From positions 291,179 to 355,178 of the forward strand of contig MU394093.1 of assembly GCA_022578605.1 (NCBI GenBank): a stretch of DNA of 64,000 nucleotides, read 5' to 3'. Shown in pieces: positions 47,751 through 57,735 of the stretch. The translations under genes were made by a program, and so were the position numbers. How positions within the stretch are numbered: the first letter of the stretch is position 1; each line of letters begins with the position of its first letter. Source of the DNA: Camillea tinctor. Lineage: Eukaryota; Ascomycota; Sordariomycetes; Xylariales; Xylariaceae. The notes beneath the pieces are model-generated. The model had not been told where the DNA came from and did no database searches. It saw nothing but the letters and a program-made list of their open reading frames with translations.

Positions 47751-50700
47751 ATGCAGGTTGTTGAGGCGGCGCAGGCTGGCCCACAGCACCACGCCTCGCC
47801 GCAGAACAATAAGATGGAGCCGGATAGTGACGATGCCAACAACAACCATCTACAGAGCGGTGATGAAAACGATCATGACGACGACCATGACCATGACCAC
47901 GACCACGACCACGATCACGACCACGATCACGACCACGATCACGACCACGATCACGATCACGATCATGACCATGATAGTCCCGGTCCGTCACGCAATGGCA
48001 AGAGGAAGAGGCCAATCTCTGTCTCGTGAGTAATGAGGCGCTCTTTCATCTCATCTCATCCCTAATTCATGTCATGTCATGTCCTCTCATCTCGTGAATT
48101 TTTATATTGCGTTGCTTATTCACGCATTGATTCGCCCTCCCCTCATCCCCTCCCCCTTAACCTACTTACAAATTCTCCGAACCCATCTCCAACTTATTTT
48201 CATCACTGTCTACTTATCAACTCAGGAGAGAAATGAACTAGACTAACATCTCACGACACCTTGACTGAAAAAAAATAAAGGTGTGAGACATGCAAGCAGA
48301 GAAAGGTTTGTCACTGCTGTTTTTTTCTTCTTGTATTGCTATATCTCATCATTATCCTTATGGTCATCGATACTATACTCACCTCTCTCTTCTCTCTTCT
48401 CTCGTCCCACCCTCAATCCTCAATCCTCGACCCTAACCATCTACGCAGGTAAAGTGCGATCGCGGTCAGCCATCGTGCGGCTGGTGTAGGAGGAACTCAG
48501 TGTTTTGTGAATATCGTGAACGGAAGAAGCCCGGTCTTAGAGCTGGTTATGGCCGAGAACTAGAGCAACGTCTCGACAAACTTGAAGAAATCCTAAGGTC
48601 TCATTCCGAGATTCTCCAAAACTCTTTTATTCCCCATGCCCACCACAACGCTGCCCCGAGTGTGCGAAATAGCAATCCAAGCTTGTCCAGCGACCATGGA
48701 ACCCCGCGGGAGCCTGCATCTTTATTTCGCCCAGGCGATCCTATCAGGACCCCTCAAGCAGAGACGGCCTTGTTCTTACAAAAACCGTCCTCTGCCTTTC
48801 CATCCACTACGCAGGGTGTTGATTTCGGGCTTCCGCCACCGACTCCGTCCATCCACTCGATGCATGATGGGTTCCAGCCTCAGATGTCCCTAGCTAGCAT
48901 ATCACCTCCCGGTCAAGTGCAGGCTCTTCAGCACAACTCAGCCACGCAGGAGTACTATGGACACAACCAGCAGGGGGGGCAGCAGCCATCGTTACATTCG
49001 CCGGTGCTCAATGTAGCCCACAGCCAGACGCAGATCTCTTCTGATCAAGATCTACCCCCCTACGATTTGCTATATGCTCTCACGGACTTGTATTTCAAAC
49101 ACATCAATACCTGGTGTCCTATTTTGCACAGGAAAACAACTCTCGACTCGCTGTTCGGGCCTTCGACACTTGATGAGACTGATAAAGTTTTACTGCATGC
49201 CATAGTTGCTACCACGTTAAGATATTCCACAGATGTCAGGCTTACTGAAGACAGGCGACGCCACTATCACGATGTCTCCAAGCAAAAGGTCCTCCTTTAC
49301 GGGCTTGAAAACTCCTCGGTCAAAGCTCTGCAAGCTCTCGTCATCCTAGCGCTTGATCTCTGCGGAAGTAGCAACGGGCCTCCAGGCTGGAACATCATGG
49401 CCCTAATCACTCGTTCCGTCGTGCAACTAGGCCTCGCTGTCGAAAGTAGCTCGCTTTCCGTCTCGCCTAATTATGCTTCAATATATACTCTTAGAGCCAT
49501 GATACTTCCGGAACCAAAAGATTTTATCGAGGAGGAATCGCGGCGGAGGCTATTTTGGATGATCTACCTCCTGGATAGGTACGCTACGATAGCTACTGCT
49601 TTCGATTTCGCCCTGGGTAATAAGGAGATTGACAGGACGTTGCCCTGTCGAGACGACCTGTGGATAAAAAACCAGAAAGTAGAAACGAGGTGGTTCCACA
49701 CTGATGAGCACCCTCCAGACCTTCCAGATCATGACGTAAATAGGCCCGAGAACTTGGGGGCTTTCTCTTACTATATCGAGATCCTTGGTATCCTCTCCAA
49801 GATCCATCAATTTCTTAAGCAGCCTGTGGATATTGGTGCACTTGGCGACGTAGAACAATGGCAGTTGAGGTACAAGGCGCTCGACAACCTTCTTACAACC
49901 TGGAAGTTTGGGCTTCCGGGCGAGTACGGCAACATGGCCAAGCTATTCCAGCCAGGCTTCAGCAAAACGTTAAACAGTGCGTGGGTTATGTTACATGCCA
50001 CCTATCATACCGCCGTCATCCGCCTACACTCTTCCGCTGCATATCCAACCACGCGGTCCCCGATATTCACTCCGTCATACAGTGCAAGCCAGCGCTGCCA
50101 TGGGGCAGTCGAGAACATTGCCGCCCTCGGCGAGTTCGTCGTACAGAATGGCATGTTAAATAAGCTTGGCCCTCCGTTTGCTTTCACGCTCTGGGTTGCC
50201 GCCCGGCTCTTACTCGTCCACGGTTCTACTGTTGAGCACAAACTAGCTCCACAGATTGCATTCCTTGTCGACACTCTCCGGGAAATGGGGAGGTACTGGC
50301 CGGTAGCAGCACGATATTGTCAGCTGCTCCAACGAGTCCTCGACGAGCACAGTGATAGCGAGAGGGCGGTTGGTCAGACAGGAGAGCGCGTCACGCCTTC
50401 ATCAGTCAAGATCCTTGCCGACATGCGAAGGACGGCCTTCGATCTTGACTTTCTGATCAGTCGCCAGCCACGACACCTAGCAGGAGCGCCTAGTCGTATA
50501 CCCAGCGTAACTCCAGCGCGGACGCCAGCACCGAATGAGCTTGAATATCTAGATGTTTTCGACTTTTTTAACGTACCCCGATTACCTTTTGGTTATGATA
50601 ATTCTGCTGGGCCGTCTAATTCTAATGAGATGGGCCCAGAGGTTACCACGGCGAACGGGGAAAACGGGATGGGTAGCACAAACGGGCAGGCCAACGAGTT

Positions 50701-50761
50701 CAATATTACAAACTTCATGGTTGACGCGAATAGTGATTGGCTGTTCAAGCAGCCAAGCTGA
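47751..50761 (+). CDS. rhaR: Zn2Cys6 regulator, probable rhamnose activator RhaR
   Basis: Three exons: 47751-48025, 48281-48305 (25 bases) and 48449-50761, 870 aa. It is a nuclear DNA-binding activator. The zinc cluster has C93, C96, C103, C110, C113 and C120 with spacing CX2CX6CX6CX2CX6C, and both introns interrupt its coding sequence. A basic KRKR stretch precedes it. A short coiled coil (YGRELEQRLDKLEEIL) follows, for dimerisation. A Pro/Gln/Ser-rich linker leads to a fungal-specific transcription factor domain at about 305-560 (DLYFKHINTWCPILHR). Residues 41-75 are an Asp/His tract with 15 consecutive His-Asp pairs. The rhaR call rests on its position beside lraC and lraA and on my recollection that Aspergillus rhaR is near lraC. 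The family alone would give only 'Zn2Cys6 regulator'. Confidence 0.85.
47871..47975 (+). repeat. Coding His-Asp dipeptide minisatellite
   Basis: 105 bases of tandem CA(C/T)GA(C/T) hexamers encode residues 41-75 of the Zn2Cys6 regulator, with 15 uninterrupted His-Asp pairs. Codons alternate freely between CAC/CAT and GAC/GAT, so the amino-acid pattern is kept while the DNA has drifted. Confidence 0.95.
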
Positions 50762-52392
50762 CCAAACCCGTGTAATAAAAATTATTTTTTTACTCTCTTC
50801 TATCTATCTATCTCTTCAGCAGGGGATGAATAAGTCGTAATAGGTGGCGGCCAGAAGATCACAACTACATGCGAATGTGTATGTATATAATGAATGGGGG
50901 GATATCATAGAACGCTTCCTCTAACATCGGTCCTTGGGTTCTCCTTTTCCAACAACCTGAAATACGTCTTATATAAAAATGATATTCCAGAAATAGAATG
51001 AAAGTTTCAGTACATATTTCTATTATGTTATTCCAAAGCAACCCCTATTTGGCTTCATTGTGTAGGTAATGCGTGTAAATCGACTATTGAATCCTATAAA
51101 CATAAGAAACCTTATAGTAGTAACCCCTCGTCGAATTCCATTCGCCATAGAAAATTGTATAAAAGGTTATACATATAAGCTGAAAGATATGGAAGGCATC
51201 AATGGCGCGAGAGAGATGATTATTAGTTCCACTTGGGAAATGATGGTAACTGGTGTTAGATGTAGTGACATAACCTGCACAATGGGTTCCTTATCGAATG
51301 TTCCTACTATGTAGGCTTAGTGGCGCACATCTACCGAGGACTATTTTCATACATGCCCCTCCTCCCGACTCCCTTTCCAGATAAACGTGCAGGACAATAT
51401 ACAACTTTGCAGGTGGTGAAACCTACTATTATTAGATCTATAGAGTTGAGGGAGCCGGCTTGTGGTCGCGGACTTGGCATTGGGGCTTATCTAACAGCTC
51501 AATTCTGTCCACACGTCTATGCATACACATATACACACACACACACGCACGCACGCACGACTGACTACGGACCACACGATGCATGCACAACTTTTTTCGC
51601 ACCTGGTACGTACTTCTATTTCTTATTTCGTTCGAGTTCGAAGGTAGGTATTGAGTTAATCATGACCTCTTATAGGCTTGCTTTTGAGCATGGTAAGACA
51701 CGGAATAGATGTCAACGTATATCATGGCCTGAGACGGTTATTACCGTGTGGCCAGTCTCCCCATTCATATCTTAAGTCACGATACTATAGATCTCCTCGA
51801 ACCGAATGTACCCGCAAAAAGAGTTTTCCGATGCAACGTAGTAACTCGGTGGGGAACGAGGTTGAGTCCGGCACTGGGGGTTTAGTCGACCTATACTATA
51901 AAATCAATGAAAAGCACCGACCAGACCGACCTAGATTTGGTAACGTTATGTCAACAGGGCTGTGAAAAGAACGTCCGAAGTAAAATGGTATCCTATCCAT
52001 CTGATATAAAGCTGCTTATTTGACATGTTTCACATAGTGCCGTCATATGTTATATTCGGCGGCAAGAAATACGAGATGATCATCTAACATGCTACTACGA
52101 GTAGCAGGGGCAACGATGATTTGTTATCTTTTTTTTTTCTTATTTCCCTCTCTCCCATGAGTTATGCCTGCAATGCAACATCACGCCAAATATGGGGGGT
52201 TTTTTTTTAGCCACTCCCCTCATAAACAGAGTAATTAGCATGGTATATAAAGGAAGGCAATGGAAAGAATAGACACTTCATCCTCATCATCAACCAGACC
52301 ACGCTCGCTACAATAAAATCCAACTCCAAACTATATAATAAGACCACGCTCGTTTGCTATCTTAATACACCAGATTAATCACCTAATCAACA
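50762..52392. other. Intergenic region, no gene seen
   Basis: This covers the 3' end of the regulator and the promoter of the small secreted protein. It contains (CTAT)n near 50801-50814, an (AC/GCAC)n run at about 51531-51559, and T runs. Open frames here have no recognisable content and no splice-joined continuation. Confidence 0.5.
52244..52253 (+). promoter_or_regulatory. TATA box of the secreted-protein gene
   Basis: TATATAAAGG lies about 140 bases upstream of the start codon at 52393 and is followed by a CATCCTCATCATCAACC-type start region. This is a strong, TATA-driven promoter arrangement typical of inducible secreted-protein genes. Confidence 0.65.
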
Positions 52393-52920
52393 ATGAAGGC
52401 CAACACTATTATCGGAGCTATCTTCTCAGCTGCTACCGTATCTGGCGCAGCTCTTCGGCCGAGGCAGGCGAACTTCTTCAACGTCACCGATTTCCATGCC
52501 TCGTGCATTCCCCACAGTCTCCTCTGCAGGTAAGCAGTTAGAAGTCCACAAAGAGTTGAAGCTTTCATGGGTCTAATATATTTATTTTTTATTCCAACTT
52601 AAAGTTATGAGTTCGATGTTGTCGCACAGTCGTCTATGTTTCCCACCAGCTGTAGTCTAATGCTTCAGGGCCCCGATATCCTGCCGCCGGTAGACCAGAC
52701 TGGATGCGAGAATTCTGCGTACGCCTGGTCAGTAGCTGTCTCGAATGGGACTCTCGCCTTGAGCGTCACCACCGCCTTCAACGGGAGGATGAATCTGACG
52801 GGAACCCACATTGTTTCAACGGACGAGCTTATCATGGAACAAAATGGTGCTTCCATTTCTCAGAGATACACTGGTCCAACCGGCTTCCTCATGAATACCG
52901 TGGGAACGCCGAGACGATAA
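52393..52920 (+). CDS. Small secreted four-cysteine protein, effector-like
   Basis: Two exons, 52393-52529 and 52605-52920, 150 aa. It has an N-terminal signal peptide (about 1-18, MKANTIIGAIFSAATVSGA), then a short LRPR stretch that could be trimmed by a Kex2-like protease. The mature part has four cysteines (C38, C45, C62, C80), enough for two disulphides, and NXS/T sites at 30-32 and in SNGT and MNLT. The blocks VTDFHASCIPHSLLC and SYEFDV resemble a family of secreted proteins common in plant-associated Sordariomycetes, some of them annotated as hypersensitive-response inducing. That link is from memory and weak. The intron is 75 bp, GT..AG, inside a Ser codon. Function unknown. Confidence 0.8.
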
Positions 52921-53480
52921 GAAAATTGTCGTCAGTGTTTCTAGGGAATTGGCGATGGTGAAGAATGTTCTTGTAGACTTGCAGCGAGGATATTGAACAT
53001 TGAACAGTAAACAGTGACGAAGGGGGTGGAGGACAGGATAATGATTGAAGTTGGGCCCTATTCACATGACTTATATATATGAAAGAATATGCTCTTATTT
53101 ATCTTTAGTTACAATGGGACGGGATACCCTTGTAACAAACCACCAAACCACCATCAACAACAACAACAACAACAACTATAAGATGGAAATACCAAATCTA
53201 CTATGAAATCATGTGTCAACTAGTGCATTCGTTTATGCTCACCCTCTCTTATGAAGAAAGAAAGGAAAAGGGGAAAGGAAAGGATTGGTAGGTTACCATA
53301 GGTATGCACATATGATGTATACAAGTATTGAAATATCTAAGTAGGTTAGGTTACTAAGCTACTATAATACCTTCCCACCTAGGTAGGTACGTAGGTACTC
53401 AGTTACGCAACACGCAGTTAGGTAATATATAATAATAACACAGATAGCCTACAAAGAAAATAGTGGCTAAGTTATGCGGC

Positions 53481-53500
53481 AACACCTGCTGTTAGGTGTT
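53481..53500. repeat. Inverted repeat at the edge of an AT-rich island
   Basis: AACACCT and AGGTGTT arms around a six-base centre, about 15 bases before the composition drops to nearly pure A/T. It could mark an old insertion edge. I found no matching end at the other side of the island. Confidence 0.35.
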
Positions 53501-53514
53501 AGCTAGCTATTTTC

Positions 53515-53950
53515 CATTACCACTTATAAATTAACCTTAGTATTAAGTTACTTATTAAGTAGGTAATTAATAAGTTAAGTACTTATATAAACAGTAAATT
53601 TATTAAAATAGGTTTATAAAGGTTTATAAATATAATTTTATTAATTAAATAAAACTACTTTTTAATATTAAAAATTTAATAATTATTATATAGTAATATA
53701 AAATAACATTTATAAATATTTATAAATATATATTATAAAGTTAAAACATTTAAATATTTAATATATTAAAATAAGTTAAATTAAAAATTTTAAAAATATT
53801 TAAAAATATAAAATAACTTATATATATAATTTATATATAATTTTACTTATTTATAAAACCTTAACTATATTATTAACCAGGGTTTAAACCTATAGCAATA
53901 TATATATAAATAATAAGTGTATATTATTTAATTTCAAGTTTAAAAAGTAG
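53515..53950. repeat. AT-rich (RIP-like) island
   Basis: About 435 bases of almost only A and T with abundant TTA/TAA and TATA words, sharply bounded by ordinary DNA on both sides. The look is the same as the right-end block. It is probably a RIP-mutated remnant of a small repeat. I could not identify which element, and no terminal repeats are clear. Confidence 0.6.
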
Positions 53951-54186
53951 TAGTTTTGCTGAGGTTTGGTGGGGAATTTGCTGGGTGTGTGTTTTTTGTG
54001 CCCACCCACTGTAATCATGACGCCCTTTAAAGGCCGTAAATTAGGAGTCGTGACGTAAGGAAGACAGCATCATCAGCTCAAATACATATAACGCGCGTCA
54101 TACATTGTAAATCTGAATAACCTACCTGGGTACCCATCTAATAATGATAACTACATAAGATACTCACATAAGATAACACTTTTCTT

Positions 54187-54194
54187 TATATAAG
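54187..54194 (+). promoter_or_regulatory. TATA box of the zinc dehydrogenase gene
   Basis: TATATAAG lies about 145 bases upstream of the start codon at 54336. Confidence 0.55.
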
Positions 54195-54335
54195 AGATCA
54201 GGTCTAACATCATAAACCAACACCTACCCAATCCCCTATACTTTATTTCCCTGCTACATTCGAATTCACAGCATGCGCATGGCATAGAAAATAATTATTC
54301 ACATCACAATATTGTAAGCTACCTTCAGTAACGCC

Positions 54336-55921
54336 ATGGCAGCAACGCAGGCAGCCTACGCAGCTGAAAAACTAGTCGGCCACGATGATAGCTCGATAAC
54401 CCAGCAGGACGTGTCGAACTATAGTCAGATTAACAACAGCAGAGAAGATGGTGAGACGGGGATGATGAAGGCGCTTTGTTGGATGGGGAAAAACACGGTC
54501 ACAGTTCTTGATGTGCCGAGACCTACGATTCTCGAACCACGCGACGTGGTTCTCAGGGTCACCGGTACTACCGTCTGCGGTAGCGACCTTCACCTACTTC
54601 ATGGTCGGTAAACCATGTGATTAACTTAACCTATATGATCGTTAACAATGATTTGGTTTGCAGGCAGCGTTGTGCAGTTGCACAAAGGTGATATCCTCGG
54701 TCATGAGTTTTGCGGTGTGGTTGAAGACGTGGGCTCAGCAGTACGAGAGGTGCAGAAGGGCAAGCGATATGTCGCCTCTTTCCAGATTGCTTGCGGTGAC
54801 TGTTTCTTCTGCAAGCAGAAGCTGTCGTCGCAGTGCGAAAAGACCAACTCCAACACTACGGAGCGTGCTATGTACGGTGGACAAACTGCCGGCATGCTCG
54901 GATATTCTCACTTCACCGGCGGTTTCGCCGGCGGTCAAGCCGAGTATGTCCGTGTGCCACTCGCCGACGTGAATCTCTTGGAGATACCCGATGACGTTCC
55001 TGACGAGAAGGCTCTGTATCTGAGCGATGTGCTAGCTACGAGTTACAATGCCGTACACGATACAGCGGTCTATCCTGGCGACCAGGTTGCGATATTTGGT
55101 GCCGGGCCTATTGGACAAATGGCCGCTATCTTTGCAGTCCAAGCCGGCGCTACAAAGGTTATCTTTGTAGATACGGAACCTCGACTATCTTTCGTTAAGG
55201 GGAAGTGGCCGTCTAGGCATATTGATAAATTGGAGTTGGTAGACTACAAGAAGCTGTCCTTCGGCGTCACGAACAAGGAGACTGTCGTGTCAAAACTCAA
55301 GGACCTCTGTGGTGGGAGAGGTCCCGATGCGGCAATCGAGGTAACTAATTTCATGTTGTTATTTAGGCCTTTGATAATTCCTGCGGCTGCATGACCGCAG
55401 TTCTGTCCGCTAACCCTATGACTACTACAGTGTGCAGCTGGAGAGTATGCCAAAGGCTGGCTGCACTGGGCAGAAATCCTGCTCGGTGCCGAGACAGATA
55501 CCAGCGAGATTATTAACGAAATGATCGAGGGCGTGCGAAATTTTGGACGATGCGGCGTGACAGGTGTATATGTCGGATACGTAGGTTATTCTGAGGAATG
55601 ACGTCTCATACACGCACATGCACTAACGAGCCTGCACAGACAAACCACTTTAATGTGGGATCGTTGATGGAAAGGGGTATCCGTCTCATCGGGAATGGAC
55701 AGGCGCCAGTGCACAAGTATTGGGAACACCTTTTAGAAGGTATCAGAACGGGAGAGATAGACCCGCTGCAGATGGTTTCCCACCGCGTGAGGCTGGAAGA
55801 CCTCGGTAAAGTCTACTACAAGTTCGAAAATAGAGAGGACTATATGCAGAAGGTTTTTGTCGAGACCAGATTCTCTCTGCCAGCATGTGTGGGCAGCCCT
55901 GAGCTAACGACGTATGAATAA
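54336..55921 (+). CDS. Zinc alcohol/formaldehyde dehydrogenase-like enzyme
   Basis: Four exons: 54336-54607, 54668-55340, 55431-55580 and 55640-55921, 458 aa. It is a medium-chain zinc dehydrogenase closest in look to glutathione-independent formaldehyde dehydrogenases. Catalytic zinc ligands are C81 (TTVCGSDLH) and H103/E104 (GHEFCG). Structural zinc cysteines lie in ACGDCFFCKQKLSSQC. The Rossmann motif is AIFGAGPIGQ. ECAAGEYAKGW is restored by the second intron. An N-terminal extension of about 43 residues precedes MMKALCWMGKN, and M43 or M44 is an alternative start. Intron 1 is ambiguous: GTAAAC with the second of two tandem CAG acceptors (used here, giving HGRVVQ), or GTCGGT with the first (HGSVVQ). 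Both keep the frame and the length. The substrate is unproven. Confidence 0.88.
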
Positions 55922-56198
55922 GAATACTTCACGTCGTTAAGTTAGACATGCTTAGGAAACCACCTTCTCCTTCCTGCATAGTATGCACAGTGTATGTATA
56001 TATATATATATATATATGACCATGACAATATGTATATATGTTAAAGAAATATTCAGTTTAGTGACTGATGATGTTTTCAAGATGATGGTGTGTCATGTGA
56101 TAACAAGTAAACTGTGTGTATTATTAGATGTTGTCATCTGTCGTAGGCACGTAGCCCATGTGTTTATTTTACTACCAACATCAACCCATCCTTGGGGT

Positions 56199-57187
56199 TT
56201 ATTCCTCAGTGATAATAGTGTTGGTAACGGAACCGATGCCATCGATCTCGAGCCTGACCGTGTCGCCCACGTGCAACTGAAAAGCCGCATATTCGATGCC
56301 GGCACCCGAAGGAAACGTGCCGCTTCCGAAGAATTCGCCAGGGTATAATCGTGTACCCTTCGACACATGTGCAATTGCTTCCCCCAAAGAAAATTGCCAC
56401 TTGCCGATCAAAGGCTCCTGCACAACCCTGTCGTTTACTACTATACGGCCTATCAAACGATCGATATTGGGCAAGACTTCGTCTGCTGAGACCACGGTAG
56501 ATGATATACTGTTGGCAAATGACTTGCTATGCTGGGGTCCAAAACCACTAAAGAAGAGAAAAGAAAAGGAGAAAGAGAGAGAGAGCTTAGCCGGGAGTCA
56601 AAGGGGAAGAGGGGTACGTGAGCTGGTCACAATGTCTCAAGATTTCCTTACCTTGCCATCTCGGCCATCTGTCCGTTTCGCACCGAGAAGTCGTTGAAGA
56701 CACAGAAGCCGGCAATAGCAGAGGTGGCCTCTTCAGGGGTAGCGTTGAAGAGCGAGCGGCCAAGAATAATGCCAAGCTCCAGCTCGACGTCAAGATATTC
56801 GCAATATTTAGGGTAGTGTATTGGAGCACCGTCTGAATAGAAGGCGAGATGGTTCGACTGGTAGAAAATAGGCTGCTGGTACCAGAGGGGGTGCGGTTTG
56901 AACCAGGGGAACTCGGCACCCGTCACGGTCCAGTATACCCTGGCCAATGTATGAACCCATGGTCGAAACTTCTTGGTCATTCCCATGCTCGCGCCGTAGT
57001 AATGCCTCTCGAAAAGCATGAAGTCGCGGTACGATCGGGGCTGGAACGGCAGCGCACGTTTCCGGGCGTCTGTGGCATCCGGGGGGTTGCTGCGAAGGGT
57101 CTCGAGGAGCATTTGCCCCATTGTACTTTCTTCCCCATTTACCTCATCGAGACGAACGACATGGTCGCTAACACGGTGACATCTCAT
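56199..57187 (-). CDS. Fumarylacetoacetate hydrolase-family enzyme
   Basis: Two exons, 56652-57187 and 56199-56547, 294 aa, with a 104-bp intron. The family hydrolyses C-C bonds of 2,4-dioxo acids or decarboxylates oxaloacetate-like substrates with a divalent metal. Predicted metal ligands, by analogy with FAH D126/E199/E201/D233, are D55, E135, E137 and D166 (YRDFMLFERH, DVELELG, FNDFSVR). His62 takes the place of the catalytic His133. The C-terminal blocks GFGPQHSKSFANSISS and GTFPSGAG are family features. It is convergent with the zinc dehydrogenase (277 bp between stops). Its upstream side runs into AT-rich DNA within about 50-120 bases. The start codon is the first in frame, but the N terminus is atypical. 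A role with the rhamnose genes (as in bacterial LRA6) is only a possibility. Confidence 0.85.
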
Positions 57188-57569
57188 AATGTTGAAAAGC
57201 AGTAGGCTAGTAGGCTATAGTAGTTATTTAGAAAATGGTATGGCCAGCAAATCAAGGGTTGATTGCAGTTATTTTAGGTTATTATTATGATCCACTAAGT
57301 GCAACATAAATAAGCAAGTAAATACTTAAATGTGGTAGCTTATTAATAACGGTAAAATATAAGGTTATAATAAAAACTATTAGTTTTTAGTTTTTTTTTA
57401 GTTATTAACTAATTAACATTAATTTTAATCAGCTTAATTTTAATTAATTTATTAATTAATTAAAAATTAAAGGTTTTTTTAAAAAAAAATTTTTATTAAT
57501 GTAATTTAAGTTATTTTTTAAAAAACTTATATATAAAATTATATTAAACTTTTATATAATTAATAATAA

Positions 57570-57735
57570 TGTTGGTAAGTATACGTACTAAAAAAAATAG
57601 AAAATAATAAGTGTAAAAAACGGTTATATATTCGTGTTTAAAGAAGGAATTATCTAACTAAAGTTACGCAAAAAAGCGCAACTTATTTATATGCAAAGTA
57701 TATAGTAACTTCTTATTTTTATTATGTAACCATTA
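57570..57735. repeat. Left LTR of the RIP-mutated element
   Basis: 166-bp direct repeat beginning TGTTGG and ending CCATTA. It is the more AT-shifted of the two copies, particularly in its second half. Confidence 0.85.

Larger units (their letters stand above)
52921..54335. other. Intergenic region with AT-rich island
   Basis: Apart from the AT-rich island listed separately, it holds a (CAA)n run (about 53155-53176), an ACCTAGGT palindrome (53377-53384), a 7-bp-arm inverted repeat (53481-53500) and the promoter of the zinc dehydrogenase. No gene is seen. Confidence 0.55.

Noticed and set aside
47871..47975. CRISPR-like tandem array
   Set aside because: Units are six bases without spacers, inside a coding frame of a eukaryote.
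47638..48015. Arg-Asp-Gly-rich frame antisense to the His-Asp tract
   Set aside because: The repeat of six-base units is open in most frames. The sense frame carries the Zn2Cys6 protein, so the antisense one is a by-product.
51320..51775. 151-aa open frame on the plus strand
   Set aside because: It begins at a non-ATG codon, runs through an (AC)n repeat giving Thr-His runs, and resembles no protein.
54336..57187. A two-gene secondary-metabolite cluster
   Set aside because: No backbone synthase, transporter or cluster regulator lies in the window, and two enzymes alone do not support it.
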